Counted from the first letter of the stretch, positions 24,824-33,975 are shown. The stretch is 54,322 bases of DNA from a bacterium (GCA_023139105.1 JAGLOF010000025.1:1-54322), one strand, 5' to 3'. Program-made: numbers and translations. Notes: generated by a model from the sequence alone, not told the origin.

Positions 24824-26143
24824 ATGAGCAAGCGTATTGGTGTGTTGTTTATATTTTTAAGCTGTTTGATGTCGGAGAACGGAGGTGTTCGTGCTCAGTC
24901 ATCTATCGGATTCACCTCTAATGATATTTCTATAGTGCGCAATTACCGTTTACCCAGTTGGGGATATCAGAGACTGGAACTGCAATTCAACTCGGAAAAA
25001 CAGAGTGATACGGATAAGCAACAATCTTCAGAGTCTTCTGTAGGACAGTATTCAATCAGCACAAAACCAAATGGCTATTTATATCAGGAGAGTGAGCGTT
25101 TAATTTTTCGGGTAGACGCCAGATTTGAAGGAACTTGGTCAGGCACTGACTTCAAGTGGACGGAATCGCCCATTGAGTCAGAGAGAGAGTTTAAACAGCG
25201 GAAATCTTTTGTAGAATCATATATCCTTGCCCGGTCGCAAGTTTATATACACTCAGACGCTCATATATCAGCATTAATTATCAATACTAATAACCGCAAT
25301 AAAGAGAAAAACGGAAGTGAAGTAACACAACAACAAGACTATCATAATTCATATTATCGTGCAGGTCTGGGCTGGGGACGCATGCGAGAGGTCTCCCCGC
25401 TGATTAAGGCAATGAGATTGGCTGAACGCTGGAAAGCTCTGGGACACGGGCAGATCGAAGAAACGACTTTGCTCAAGATGGCTCAACATCTTTCCAAACA
25501 AGGCGGTTATCGCTCAATTTTTCATCGTCCTGACCGGCGGTTCTGGAAGGATCTATATGCCATTTGGTCGCCGGAAAATATCACGCCGGATGATCATGAG
25601 TATCTCAAGGAAGCTTTGCTCGAACAATTTGGGCACCATTGGGAAGGATGGTATATAAGGGCAGGGGTTTTCAAAGAAAAGAGCACACAAAAGAATCATC
25701 CATCAAATAATTCCAATAAACGTGATTCGGAAGGTTTGTTTGTAGAGGGGCGGTGGAGCAGGCATGTGTCTATGCGGCGCACATGGATGATTGGATTTGA
25801 TTGGATAAAAGATGATGGAGATTTAGGCAATTCCTACAGGCATAATACGTCCCGTAGCAGTGGCTATATATCTCATCAATGGCTCCTGGCTGACAGGTTG
25901 CTATATAACGCCGGATTACATCTATCACATACAAAAACTGAGATAAAAAATTCACAGACTTATAGTAATAGAGGTTGGCATGGAATAATGCATCATGAAA
26001 TTGATTATTATCTACAAGATAGATTGATACTGAACGGGCGTATCCATTTAAACTTCTCGGAAAATTCTTCTTCTATGAATTCCACTCGGCGTAGTTATCT
26101 GATTTCTGTCGGCCTGACGGCCCTGCTTCACCGGAATATTTAA
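24824..26143 (+). CDS. Exported protein, probable outer-membrane barrel, unknown family
   Basis: This 439-residue protein is not recognised by sequence. The ATG at 24824 has AGGAGG four bases upstream and gives a signal peptide (about 1-24, ending GVRAQ). The mature part shows alternating polar/hydrophobic strands (YGLSHTKTE-like, YLISVGLTALLH near the end), fitting a barrel of 16 or so strands with a helical insert at about 200-270. An upstream extension to 24755 would run through the terminator stem and is rejected. It sits between the FadL-like gene and the CHASE2 activator, with hairpins on both sides, so it is probably a single-gene unit. Confidence 0.72.
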   Translation: MSKRIGVLFIFLSCLMSENGGVRAQSSIGFTSNDISIVRNYRLPSWGYQRLELQFNSEKQSDTDKQQSSESSVGQYSISTKPNGYLYQESERLIFRVDARFEGTWSGTDFKWTESPIESEREFKQRKSFVESYILARSQVYIHSDAHISALIINTNNRNKEKNGSEVTQQQDYHNSYYRAGLGWGRMREVSPLIKAMRLAERWKALGHGQIEETTLLKMAQHLSKQGGYRSIFHRPDRRFWKDLYAIWSPENITPDDHEYLKEALLEQFGHHWEGWYIRAGVFKEKSTQKNHPSNNSNKRDSEGLFVEGRWSRHVSMRRTWMIGFDWIKDDGDLGNSYRHNTSRSSGYISHQWLLADRLLYNAGLHLSHTKTEIKNSQTYSNRGWHGIMHHEIDYYLQDRLILNGRIHLNFSENSSSMNSTRRSYLISVGLTALLHRNI

Positions 26144-26172
26144 TATAGTTCCATTTTACTCCTCCCCCATAA

Positions 26173-26204
26173 CATCGCCCCTGGTAGATATGCCGGGGGC
26201 GATG
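26173..26204 (+). terminator. Hairpin terminator candidate
   Basis: CATCGCCCCTGG (26173-26184) pairs with CCGGGGGCGATG (26193-26204), 12 bp with one G-T pair and an 8-base loop, 29 bases after the preceding stop codon. There is no T-tract, so efficiency is uncertain. Confidence 0.5.
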
Positions 26205-26233
26205 ACAAATTCAGTTCTTTTGAAGAATTTCTG

Positions 26234-26262
26234 TTGATTGTAGGCAGTTACTTTTTTACATT
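26234..26262 (+). promoter_or_regulatory. Candidate promoter giving a leaderless mRNA
   Basis: TTGATT (26234-26239), 17 bases, TACATT (26257-26262). The start point would fall at or near the ATG at 26268. No Shine-Dalgarno site precedes that ATG. The same TACATT box at the same distance is found before yjbQ. Confidence 0.4.
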
Positions 26263-26267
26263 TTAAT

Positions 26268-28805
26268 ATGAAAAAAATAATACGTAAATTTCAACGCTCC
26301 GGAACACAGATTGCATTGGCAGTGCTCCTGGTGTTTATCGGACTGATTCTCCAGATCGCGCCAGCCCGGCAGGCCCTGGATAATCTGACATATGATTTGA
26401 TTGAAAATTTGGGAGGCACATCGGCTATGTCTCCTGATTTTCTTATGATCAGTATAGGCGAAGAGGATATTCAGACCTTGGGCGGTTGGCCTTTGTCGCG
26501 TGACTACTACGGCCTCTTGCTTCATGGTCTCACCAGCATGGGTGCCGATGTAGTGGCAATAGATCTATTATTAGACAGCCCTTCTGCAGCTCATCCTGAG
26601 AGAGATCGTCAACTGGCTGAGTTTATGGAGACAGGCCCACCTGTTGTACTGTCAATGGTTTTTTCAAAATTTTCAACAGGTGTTGCCGAGATCCCGGTGA
26701 TGCCTTTGGACATATTCCGCAATGTTTCGAGTCAAGGTTTTTCCAATTTCCATGAGGCTGGTAAATTGCGCCGTGCGCCTGTTTCAACAAGTGCAGAAGA
26801 TAGCACATATCTCTCTCTCGGTGCTGAGATGGCAAGAATTGCATTAGGGGCGCATATACAAGCCTATGTTGAGAGATCAATTCTTTATTTCTTTGATGGA
26901 CGTAGGATAATTCGTAAAATTTTTATAGACAGAGATGGATGTATGCTACTTCCAGGTAGTCCGTCTTTAACTTCTTTGAGGCAGATGGGATTGCTTGAGG
27001 CTTTGCAATTAATTGCTGATTCAACAAGCGCACTCGATTTGCATGGTGTTAAAGTTATAGTAGCTGCAACAGCTCCCGGACTGCCGGTGCTGTTGCAATC
27101 TGCCTCCGGAGAGACGGTTCCGGCGGCATTTATTCATGCGATGGCTGCACAGACTATTCTTGATCAGAAGTGGTTACGCCAGATACCTGCATTTTTCGCT
27201 TTGCTTGTGTGGATTTTAATTGTAATGCTGACCTTACAGTTGATGCGTATAAAACAGTTCGGATTTCGTATGCTATCAATGACCGGCCTGGTATTGGTTA
27301 TATTATTACTGAGCTGGCTTATAAAGATAATCTTCGGAATTGTATTGCCAATGGCAGATGGTGTTGCAGCGGTTATATTGACATTAGTAGCGGCTGTAAT
27401 AATCGAACAAAAAAAAATACAAAAACACTGGTTTGTCAAAAGTGAAGCTTACCGCCAACGCCTGGCTGGTAGTCGTGATGCATTGGCAATGGCAGAAGCA
27501 GAATTTATGGCGATGTCAGCAGGCACAGATGCGCAATCAGATGAACTGGCCAGGTCCCGTCGTCACATTGCCAGACTTGAAAAACAAGTACGGGATATTG
27601 AATCTTATACTTCATCGTCAACATTATCAGGTCGTTCCTATGGCGGATTGATACACGCTGCCGGCAGCCCGTTGGAAAAAGTGTTGAAATTAATCGATAC
27701 AGTAGCAGCGGGTGATCTGCCTATCATCATTCAGGGTGAAACCGGAACCGGCAAGGAACTTGTCGCCAGGGCAATTCACCGCAATAGTGAGCGCATGCAT
27801 GCTCCTTTTGTAGCTATTAACTGTGGTGCATTATCTGAAAATTTATTGGAGAGTGAGCTTTTCGGTCATGAGAAAGGCGCATTTACCGGTGCGCATATGC
27901 GTAGAAAAGGGCGCTTTGAGCTTGCTGACGGCGGCACTCTCTTTCTCGATGAAATCACAGAGACGGCACCGGCTTTTCAGGCGCGATTGTTGAGGGTTCT
28001 GCAGGAAGGTGCTTTTGAGCGGGTTGGCGGTGAAAAGACTATTAGATGCAGTGTTCGTATTGTTGCCGCTACAAATCGAGATATCAAGAGAGACGTTGAA
28101 GAAAGTAGCTTTCGTGCGGATTTGTATTACAGACTAAATGGAATGACGTTGACATTGCCACCGCTTAGAGACAGGCATGGCGACTTGCCCGTATTAATAG
28201 AACATTTTTTGAAGGAACATGCAGGACCATCAGTTGATGGCGTATCCACAGCAGCTATGGAGCAGATGGACTATTATGCATGGCCGGGTAATATCAGAGA
28301 GTTGGAAAATGCCATACGCAGGGCGATTATGGTGGCAAAGGGGCATAGTCGGCGATTGATACAGGTTTCAGATCTGCCTCCGGAAATGGCTGAAATATCC
28401 GCTGAAGTACATGCTGCATATCAACCTCTGGAAGATCAAGTGTTGAATTCACTTAGAAGTTTTGATTTTTCCCGTTCAGCCATATCTCAAACGGCAAAAT
28501 TATTGGGGGATCGCGACAGAGGCACAATCACTGAATATTTTAGAGGGCTTTGTTTTGAGTCATTTGTTGATAATGATTTTAATCAGGCAGATGCAGTAAA
28601 ACAACTGGCTGATTCAACAGATGCAGAAGTTTTACAGAAACTTAATGTCAAATTTGAATCTTATCTTGATAATTTAAAAAAGAGCCTGGAAAATTCTGAT
28701 AGAGATATGGTTTCAAGAGATCGTCTGCACTCGGCTTTCAAAGGATTGCCTAAAAAATATCATGCGGCCCTGGAGGCTGTAATTATTCATCTGGATAGAG
28801 ATTGA
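26268..28805 (+). CDS. Membrane-anchored CHASE2 / sigma-54 activator
   Basis: This 845-residue protein has one N-terminal membrane helix (about 12-32), an extracytoplasmic CHASE2 domain (about 35-300: [34 protein letters not shown]), further helices (about 303-385), a coiled linker, then a complete sigma-54 AAA+ domain (about 460-700) with Walker A GETGTGKE (490-497), GAFTGA (537-542) and FLDEI. The C-terminus has an atypical helix-turn-helix-like segment ([17 protein letters not shown]) plus about 100 extra residues. CHASE2 usually fronts kinases or cyclases, so a direct fusion to a transcription activator makes a one-component membrane regulator. A sigma-54 promoter follows 190 bases after its stop. 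Confidence 0.92.
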   Translation: MKKIIRKFQRSGTQIALAVLLVFIGLILQIAPARQALDNLTYDLIENLGGTSAMSPDFLMISIGEEDIQTLGGWPLSRDYYGLLLHGLTSMGADVVAIDLLLDSPSAAHPERDRQLAEFMETGPPVVLSMVFSKFSTGVAEIPVMPLDIFRNVSSQGFSNFHEAGKLRRAPVSTSAEDSTYLSLGAEMARIALGAHIQAYVERSILYFFDGRRIIRKIFIDRDGCMLLPGSPSLTSLRQMGLLEALQLIADSTSALDLHGVKVIVAATAPGLPVLLQSASGETVPAAFIHAMAAQTILDQKWLRQIPAFFALLVWILIVMLTLQLMRIKQFGFRMLSMTGLVLVILLLSWLIKIIFGIVLPMADGVAAVILTLVAAVIIEQKKIQKHWFVKSEAYRQRLAGSRDALAMAEAEFMAMSAGTDAQSDELARSRRHIARLEKQVRDIESYTSSSTLSGRSYGGLIHAAGSPLEKVLKLIDTVAAGDLPIIIQGETGTGKELVARAIHRNSERMHAPFVAINCGALSENLLESELFGHEKGAFTGAHMRRKGRFELADGGTLFLDEITETAPAFQARLLRVLQEGAFERVGGEKTIRCSVRIVAATNRDIKRDVEESSFRADLYYRLNGMTLTLPPLRDRHGDLPVLIEHFLKEHAGPSVDGVSTAAMEQMDYYAWPGNIRELENAIRRAIMVAKGHSRRLIQVSDLPPEMAEISAEVHAAYQPLEDQVLNSLRSFDFSRSAISQTAKLLGDRDRGTITEYFRGLCFESFVDNDFNQADAVKQLADSTDAEVLQKLNVKFESYLDNLKKSLENSDRDMVSRDRLHSAFKGLPKKYHAALEAVIIHLDRD

Positions 28806-29072
28806 TATTTTATGGTGTTATCAATGCTTTTAATAGGTTTCATATCACTACATTTTTGGATAAGATGAACAGATGTATTCCGCGGAAGATTTCCGCATTC
28901 ATTGACTAACTAGCTGGAATACATGTAATACAGAGAATTTGAAAAAGTTCGTAACACATGTAAAATCAAGATATTAGCAGATATTTTTTATCATGGCATT
29001 CTCCTTGCATGTTCATTGTAAAAGCAATTATGCAATGTATTTGGTACAAGGAGCAGGCATGATAAAATAAAT
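28806..29072 (+). other. Spacer with palindromes before a sigma-54 promoter
   Basis: No gene. It contains GCGGAA-GAT-TTCCGC (28882-28896), a perfect inverted repeat that also overlaps the palindrome TTCCGCGGAA, and two ACATGTAA direct repeats (near 28922 and 28957). These lie 60-140 bases before the predicted transcription start and are candidate activator sites. Confidence 0.4.
28994..29009 (+). promoter_or_regulatory. Sigma-54-type promoter, best match in the window
   Basis: TGGCATTCTCCTTGCA fits the consensus TGGCAY-N5-TTGCW at every key base, with GG (28995-28996) and GC (29007-29008) at the exact 10-base gap. Predicted start is near 29020. It reads into a decayed barrel gene and then the barrel-transglutaminase gene, and lies just after a sigma-54 activator gene. 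Confidence 0.66.
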
Positions 29073-29261
29073 GCTGAAGTTTCAGTAGGATCTGTATTGG
29101 TGCCCGGTATTTATTGTGCTGCAGGATTTGATTTTATGATATTAAGCTGGTTGGGGTTAAATATGGATATGCGATACCATATGGTAAATATGGACCCGGA
29201 TCATCATAATTCAGGAATGGAAATGGGTTGTGGTCTTTTATTCAGGTGGGGACGTTTTTAA
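29073..29261 (+). pseudogene. C-terminal remnant of an outer-membrane barrel gene
   Basis: The translation ends FDFMILSWLGLNMDMRYHMV...GMEMGCGLLFRWGRF-stop, the last strands of a barrel protein with the usual final aromatic residue. It aligns with an internal part of the next gene (MNLAVCSWFFVNLDFKTHFV...GTELGLGLGFMWGK), including the DxxH/N-H-x-SG turn. The frame has no start codon or ribosome site and is closed upstream at about 29021. It is the tail of a deleted paralogue still sitting behind a sigma-54 promoter. Confidence 0.7.
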
Positions 29262-29316
29262 AATGAATTTCGGCTCTCAAAACAACAATAAATCTGTATT
29301 TGAATCAAGGATTAGA

Positions 29317-30897
29317 ATGAGATTTAAAATAGCAATACTATGCTGTTTTTTCGCTATGAGCTTTACAGGCGCATGGGGGCAGGGGCTCTCGCGCTCACAT
29401 GGTCTGGGATTTCACGGTGGAATATGGAAGGCTAATCAAGGCGGTGGTTTTAAAACAGAAGTAGCCGGTGTTGCCTCTGTGATGCTTGAAAATATTGGCG
29501 GTTCAGGCAGCATGTATTTTTTTACCAGGCTATCGGGTCAATGGTTTCTGGAGACCGCCATTGGCGGTGCCGGTATTAGTGGCACTATTACCGATGCGGT
29601 GGGTGGTTCAAGTCAAACTACATCTATGGTAATGTTTTTAACCGGTGGCCGCTATGATTTTCTGCCGCAGAAATTTGGCAGCATAGTTGCCCCTTATCTA
29701 TCATTGGGTTTAGGTGGTTACTGGGTCTTTGAGACTGAGATGGAGACGGGTGCTCAAACCAGTGTCGTTGTTGGCGGAGATATTAAAACGGGTTATTATG
29801 CAGGTATAGGGATGAATCTTGCTGTATGCAGCTGGTTTTTTGTCAATCTGGACTTCAAGACTCATTTTGTAGATTTCACAGACGATAATCATCTAAGTGG
29901 AACTGAACTTGGACTGGGGCTCGGTTTTATGTGGGGGAAAAAGAAGAATCTTTTCAGAGTTGTGGATATAAAGGTAATTGTACCGGATATCTACCCAGCA
30001 TATCTGCCATTTTATAAGAGCTACCCCATAGCCATGGTAGCCATTAAGAATACTGTAGGTTTTCCAATTGAAGTAAATTTGATAAGTCAAATTGTTGGAT
30101 TTACCGAACGTAGTTCGGAGTCGGGATTCATCCGCATTGCACCGGGAGAGCGAAAGGATATACCGGTAAAGGCAATATTTGGCCAGACACTTGCAGCTCT
30201 TCAGACCAGACAGCAGGCAGCATTAGATCTGGAGATAGAGGCACGTGCAGGTGTGACGCACAGGCGTACAATTAGTGCACCCCTGACTGTCCATCATAGA
30301 AACAGTTGGGATGGAGAGATAGAGAGACTGCCTTTCTTTGTGACGCCTGAGGCCTCTGTTGTCTTGGATTGGGTTCGGCCAGTCACAGATTCCATATCAG
30401 TTGAAGGTTGTGTAAAGAATGTGGAAATCGCAAGAGCTCTTGTAGGTAAATTGCATGCTCATGGCCTGAAATATCGCTCTGATCCAAATTTGACTTTCTA
30501 TCAGGATGACAGAGTTCAGTTTGCCAAAGAGACACTTGAGTTAAAGGGTGGAGATTGTGACGATCTCTCTGTTTTATTGGCATCTCTTCTTGAAGGTGCT
30601 GGCATTCAGACAGCGTTTATCGATGTTGTTGATCCTGAAAAAGCTTTTGCTCATGTGTACCTTTTAATGGATACGGGTTTAACTGCTTCGGAATTGGCAC
30701 AGTTAACCGGTAATGAAAAAAGAATAGTTTTGCGAGATAATAAAGGTGAACAGCAAGTTTGGTTACCTGTAGAGTGCACTTTATTGTCTGAGGGTTTTGA
30801 TAAGGCATGGGAATTTGCAGCCATGAATTATCTGGAAGCCGCTGTCTTAAGAAATGGGCTCAGTCAGGGTTGGGTCCGCATTATTGATGTGGAGTAA
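29317..30897 (+). CDS. Barrel protein fused to a transglutaminase-like domain
   Basis: This 526-residue exported protein has a signal peptide ending GAWGQG (about 1-23); the ATG at 29317 has AAGGA six bases upstream. Residues about 25-210 form a small OmpA/OmpW-like barrel ending FMWGK. After a beta-rich linker, residues about 345-526 are a transglutaminase/papain-like domain with Cys414 in LKGGDCDDLSVLLASLL, His446 in AHVYLLMD and Glu486 in WLPVECT, a plausible Cys-His-Glu triad. Such domains cut or cross-link peptides. The barrel part is paralogous to the upstream remnant. It precedes the FecR-like gene by 11 bases (operon). Confidence 0.82.
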   Translation: MRFKIAILCCFFAMSFTGAWGQGLSRSHGLGFHGGIWKANQGGGFKTEVAGVASVMLENIGGSGSMYFFTRLSGQWFLETAIGGAGISGTITDAVGGSSQTTSMVMFLTGGRYDFLPQKFGSIVAPYLSLGLGGYWVFETEMETGAQTSVVVGGDIKTGYYAGIGMNLAVCSWFFVNLDFKTHFVDFTDDNHLSGTELGLGLGFMWGKKKNLFRVVDIKVIVPDIYPAYLPFYKSYPIAMVAIKNTVGFPIEVNLISQIVGFTERSSESGFIRIAPGERKDIPVKAIFGQTLAALQTRQQAALDLEIEARAGVTHRRTISAPLTVHHRNSWDGEIERLPFFVTPEASVVLDWVRPVTDSISVEGCVKNVEIARALVGKLHAHGLKYRSDPNLTFYQDDRVQFAKETLELKGGDCDDLSVLLASLLEGAGIQTAFIDVVDPEKAFAHVYLLMDTGLTASELAQLTGNEKRIVLRDNKGEQQVWLPVECTLLSEGFDKAWEFAAMNYLEAAVLRNGLSQGWVRIIDVE

Positions 30898-30908
30898 GGA
30901 GCATTATC

Positions 30909-31613
30909 ATGAAATTTAAAGCCATGATATATATATTGTTGCTAAATGCAGTAATCAGCATTCGTGCACAGAGTGTTAATGTCTATTCGGTTCAGGGAGA
31001 TGTCAAAGTAAGGCGAGGCATGTCTGAATTATGGAACCCGGTAAGGGCGGGAAGCTCTCTAGGTGTTTTTGATACTATTCTTTCCGGAGAAGGTGCATCT
31101 GTTGTTCTTGAATTGGAAGATGGAACAACTTTTAAAATGGATCATATGACTATTCTGGATATTGCTGATTTACGGAGAATTACCGAAAGAGAGTTGTTTG
31201 TTTATCTTATGTCTGAAAAAGTACGCAATCTGCCGGCAGGTTCCGGTTCCAAGCTGCAAATTACTCGCGTAACAGTGGTTAGAGCAGATGATAAATCTCA
31301 AAGTAAAACCCCTGAAATCAGAGATTCGTTTGATAAAGAGATGTTTGAAATAAATGGGGCGATAGCATTACTGGATCAGAATTTTATTACTAATGCAGCT
31401 ATGAAATTGCACAGGATTATCAAGCACTATGATTCGTCTGAAAGGATATATAAAAGTTACTATTATCTCGGTCAGGCTCATGAGGCAATTAATCAACCAG
31501 GACGCGCAATAGAAGCGTACAGACATTCAATCAAAATGTGCGGTAAATATTCATATAGTGCAGAAGTGAAAGCAGCAAAAGAAGCAGTAGAGCGTTTGCA
31601 AGTGGATATGTAG
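30909..31613 (+). CDS. Exported FecR-domain protein with TPR-like tail
   Basis: This 234-residue protein has a signal peptide (about 1-20, ending IRAQ) and a FecR-like beta domain (about 22-125: VNVYSVQGDVKVRRG, DTILSGEGASVVLELEDGTTFKM). A C-terminal tetratricopeptide-like helical part follows (about 145-230: YKSYYYLGQAHEAINQPGRA). AAGGAG precedes the ATG. No sigma/anti-sigma partner is nearby, so this is a structural or surface FecR domain rather than a signal regulator. Likely in one operon with the barrel-transglutaminase gene. Confidence 0.82.
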   Translation: MKFKAMIYILLLNAVISIRAQSVNVYSVQGDVKVRRGMSELWNPVRAGSSLGVFDTILSGEGASVVLELEDGTTFKMDHMTILDIADLRRITERELFVYLMSEKVRNLPAGSGSKLQITRVTVVRADDKSQSKTPEIRDSFDKEMFEINGAIALLDQNFITNAAMKLHRIIKHYDSSERIYKSYYYLGQAHEAINQPGRAIEAYRHSIKMCGKYSYSAEVKAAKEAVERLQVDM

Positions 31614-31788
31614 CTTGGTATTTGGAATTTTAATGATTGCCATTCGATTTAACATGGCCCCAAAAAAATTACCTATGTGGATATAGATAAATATATCTCC
31701 TGTCCGGCTCGTATATATTGTTGATGGCCTGAATAAAAAAATTGGCCAGTCCCCGGAATAGACTATGTTCGTTGACATGGAAAAAAGG

Positions 31789-31817
31789 TTGATATTACAC
31801 TTGCATCGCTGTACATT
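31789..31817 (+). promoter_or_regulatory. Candidate promoter giving a leaderless yjbQ mRNA
   Basis: TTGATA (31789-31794), 17 bases, TACATT (31812-31817), then six bases to the ATG at 31824. No Shine-Dalgarno site precedes the ATG. The arrangement copies that before the CHASE2 activator gene. A TTGACA at 31772 lacks a partner at proper distance. Confidence 0.42.
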
Positions 31818-31823
31818 ACGTTC

Positions 31824-32222
31824 ATGCTTAAAGAATTTGTAATTACTACATCCGGGCGTTCAGAGATGCACATCATTGACACAGAACTTTGTCAATACAT
31901 TGATGAGTGCGGTACAAGAAGCGGAATTGCCGTAATCTGGGTACCTCATACAACAGCCGGAATTACTGTAAATGAAAATGCAGATCCGGACGTTGTCAGG
32001 GATATGTTGCTTGAAATGGATAAGTTGGTTCCTCTACATGATGGTTACAGGCATGTAGAAGGTAATTCAGACGCTCATATTAAGTCATCTCTTATCAGCC
32101 CTTCTTTGACAGTCATTATTAAAGACGGTCGCCCGTTATTGGGAACATGGCAGTCTATATATTTTTGTGAGTTTGACGGTCCCCGTCGAAGAAAATATTA
32201 TATTAAAATTGTTGAAGGTTAG
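31824..32222 (+). CDS. yjbQ: YjbQ-family protein (UPF0047, secondary thiamine-phosphate synthase)
   Basis: This 132-residue protein has all family blocks: WVPHTTAGITVNENADPDV, HVEGNSDAHIKSSLI and LGTWQSIYFCEFDGPRRR. Family members can make thiamine phosphate as a side activity in Escherichia coli assays; the native role is debated. Here it lies five bases before thiL, which uses thiamine phosphate, supporting a thiamine role. It probably begins a run of closely spaced genes through ftsX. Confidence 0.92.
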   Translation: MLKEFVITTSGRSEMHIIDTELCQYIDECGTRSGIAVIWVPHTTAGITVNENADPDVVRDMLLEMDKLVPLHDGYRHVEGNSDAHIKSSLISPSLTVIIKDGRPLLGTWQSIYFCEFDGPRRRKYYIKIVEG

Positions 32223-32227
32223 CGGAA

Positions 32228-33217
32228 TTGGCACTGTCAGAGCAGGGCGAATTTAATATAATTCGGCAAATGCACAGAGTGCTGGGTGCTGCAAGTGCTG
32301 ATGTGTATTTGGGGATCGGTGATGATGCTGCGGTGTTGAATGTCAAACCTGAGCACCAGATATTGCTCACAGCCGATGCCCTGGTTGAGGGTGTTCATTT
32401 TAATCGTTCATATACGCCTCTCGATGCATTGGGCTGGAAATCTCTAGCTGCCAGTATAAGTGATATTGCGGCAATGGGTGGACGTCCTGAAGCTGCAATT
32501 GTTTCGCTGGCAGTAGATGATACATGGTCTATTGATGATATTACCATGTTGTATACCGGATTAAAAGAGTGTGCATTAAATTATAATTGTCGTATAGCCG
32601 GTGGTGATACAACTCGTTCACTTAGCGGTGCTTTTATCAATATTACATTGATGGGTGTTGTTAAGACGGGATTAGCTGTGACACGTAAAGGAGCCAGATC
32701 AGGAGACTTGATAGGCCTATCCGGCCCGATTGGCTCTGCCAGGTGCGGACTGGAAATTTTGGAATCATCATGTATTCATGAATATCCGCTATCGGTTGAA
32801 GCTTTCTTAAAGCCTGTTCCTTCTGTTGATCTGGGTTTGTGGCTGGCAAAAGAGTTGAATGTTACTTCGATGATAGACATTTCAGATGGTTTAAGTTCCG
32901 AACTTCATCATCTATGCGACGCCTCAAACACGGGGTGTCAAATAGAGCTGGCGAATATACCTGTTACGGATGAGGTCAAAACATGGGCTCTTAGCAATAA
33001 TTTTGATCCTGTGGATATTGTCATGAATAGCGGCGAAGAATACTGTCTTCTCTTTACATGTAATGCAGACCACGCTCAAATATTTAAAAGTTCAATGCCG
33101 CCGAAACCAATACACTTTATCGGAACCATGACCGATGAAGTTGAATGCCGGACAGTTATTACGCCTGCGGGTAAGCAAACATTGGAGCGCAGTGGATGGG
33201 ACCACTTTACAAATTAG
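32228..33217 (+). CDS. thiL: Thiamine-monophosphate kinase
   Basis: This kinase phosphorylates thiamine monophosphate to the active diphosphate using ATP. Its 329 residues have the family blocks GIGDDAAVL, TADALVEGVHF, ASISDIAAMGG, IAGGDTTRS and MIDISDGLSSEL. The start is taken as TTG at 32228, giving the usual N-terminus (ALSEQGEFNIIR); an ATG at 32271 would remove it. It follows yjbQ by five bases and its 3' end overlaps the methyltransferase gene by 22 bases. Confidence 0.95.
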   Translation: MALSEQGEFNIIRQMHRVLGAASADVYLGIGDDAAVLNVKPEHQILLTADALVEGVHFNRSYTPLDALGWKSLAASISDIAAMGGRPEAAIVSLAVDDTWSIDDITMLYTGLKECALNYNCRIAGGDTTRSLSGAFINITLMGVVKTGLAVTRKGARSGDLIGLSGPIGSARCGLEILESSCIHEYPLSVEAFLKPVPSVDLGLWLAKELNVTSMIDISDGLSSELHHLCDASNTGCQIELANIPVTDEVKTWALSNNFDPVDIVMNSGEEYCLLFTCNADHAQIFKSSMPPKPIHFIGTMTDEVECRTVITPAGKQTLERSGWDHFTN

Positions 33218-33975
33218 CCTGGAAAGCTGCTGCTCTTGGAATGCGTGCTAATAGTGTTCCTCCCTATGGTGTGCTGGGTGCCGCCTATGATCATATGATG
33301 CGGCATGTTGATTATAAGGGATGGGCTGAATATATTGAGTCTTTAATAGCGCATTTCGGGCATGGTCGGAGACTTTTGGATGCTGGTTGTGGTACAGGAC
33401 AATTAATGCAACATTTATGGCAGCGTGGTTTTAAAGTTGCTGGATTTGATCGTTCTATGTCCATGGTTCGTCAGGTATGGGGCTTAGGTAGAGATGCTGT
33501 TGTCGGTGATATTTGCAGCATGCCATTCCGCACTGATTGGGATGCGGTATTGTGTCTTTATGATGTTCTGCTTTATCTGGATGTAGAGTCAGTACGTGTG
33601 GCCGCTGAAGAGGCAAAACGAATGTTGAGGCCGGGCGGTTTATTTATCTTTGATACGGTTACAGAGTCGCTGGTATTGGACTACTGGAGATGTTTCAGCG
33701 AGCGAGGGGTGGCTGGAAAACTTAAGTATTACCGCCAGAGCTGGTACGATAAACAGCGTAGGATTCAGCATACGCGAATAAGAATAAGACATTTGGATAA
33801 CGGTCAGACCTGGACAGAGCATCATAAACAGCAAATATATAAGTTGGATGTTCTGACCTCTGCAGTTGAGCTATCGGGATTGAAAATTATTGGTCACTTT
33901 CATGAGATGTCCATGATGCCTGGTAGTGAAGAATCCGGTAGAGTACATTTTGTTTTTCGTCGGGAGGACGATTGA
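33196..33975 (+). CDS. SAM-dependent class I methyltransferase
   Basis: This 259-residue methyltransferase has motif I LLDAGCGTGQL, an acidic loop after GFDRS, VVGDICSMPF and a post-motif LRPGGLFIFDTV, all typical of class I (Methyltransf_11/25-like) enzymes. The substrate is not known. The ATG at 33196 overlaps thiL and has GGAG eight bases upstream. The stop overlaps the TTG of ftsE. It is wedged between a vitamin kinase and cell-division genes, which gives no clear hint. Confidence 0.85.
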   Translation: MGPLYKLAWKAAALGMRANSVPPYGVLGAAYDHMMRHVDYKGWAEYIESLIAHFGHGRRLLDAGCGTGQLMQHLWQRGFKVAGFDRSMSMVRQVWGLGRDAVVGDICSMPFRTDWDAVLCLYDVLLYLDVESVRVAAEEAKRMLRPGGLFIFDTVTESLVLDYWRCFSERGVAGKLKYYRQSWYDKQRRIQHTRIRIRHLDNGQTWTEHHKQQIYKLDVLTSAVELSGLKIIGHFHEMSMMPGSEESGRVHFVFRREDD

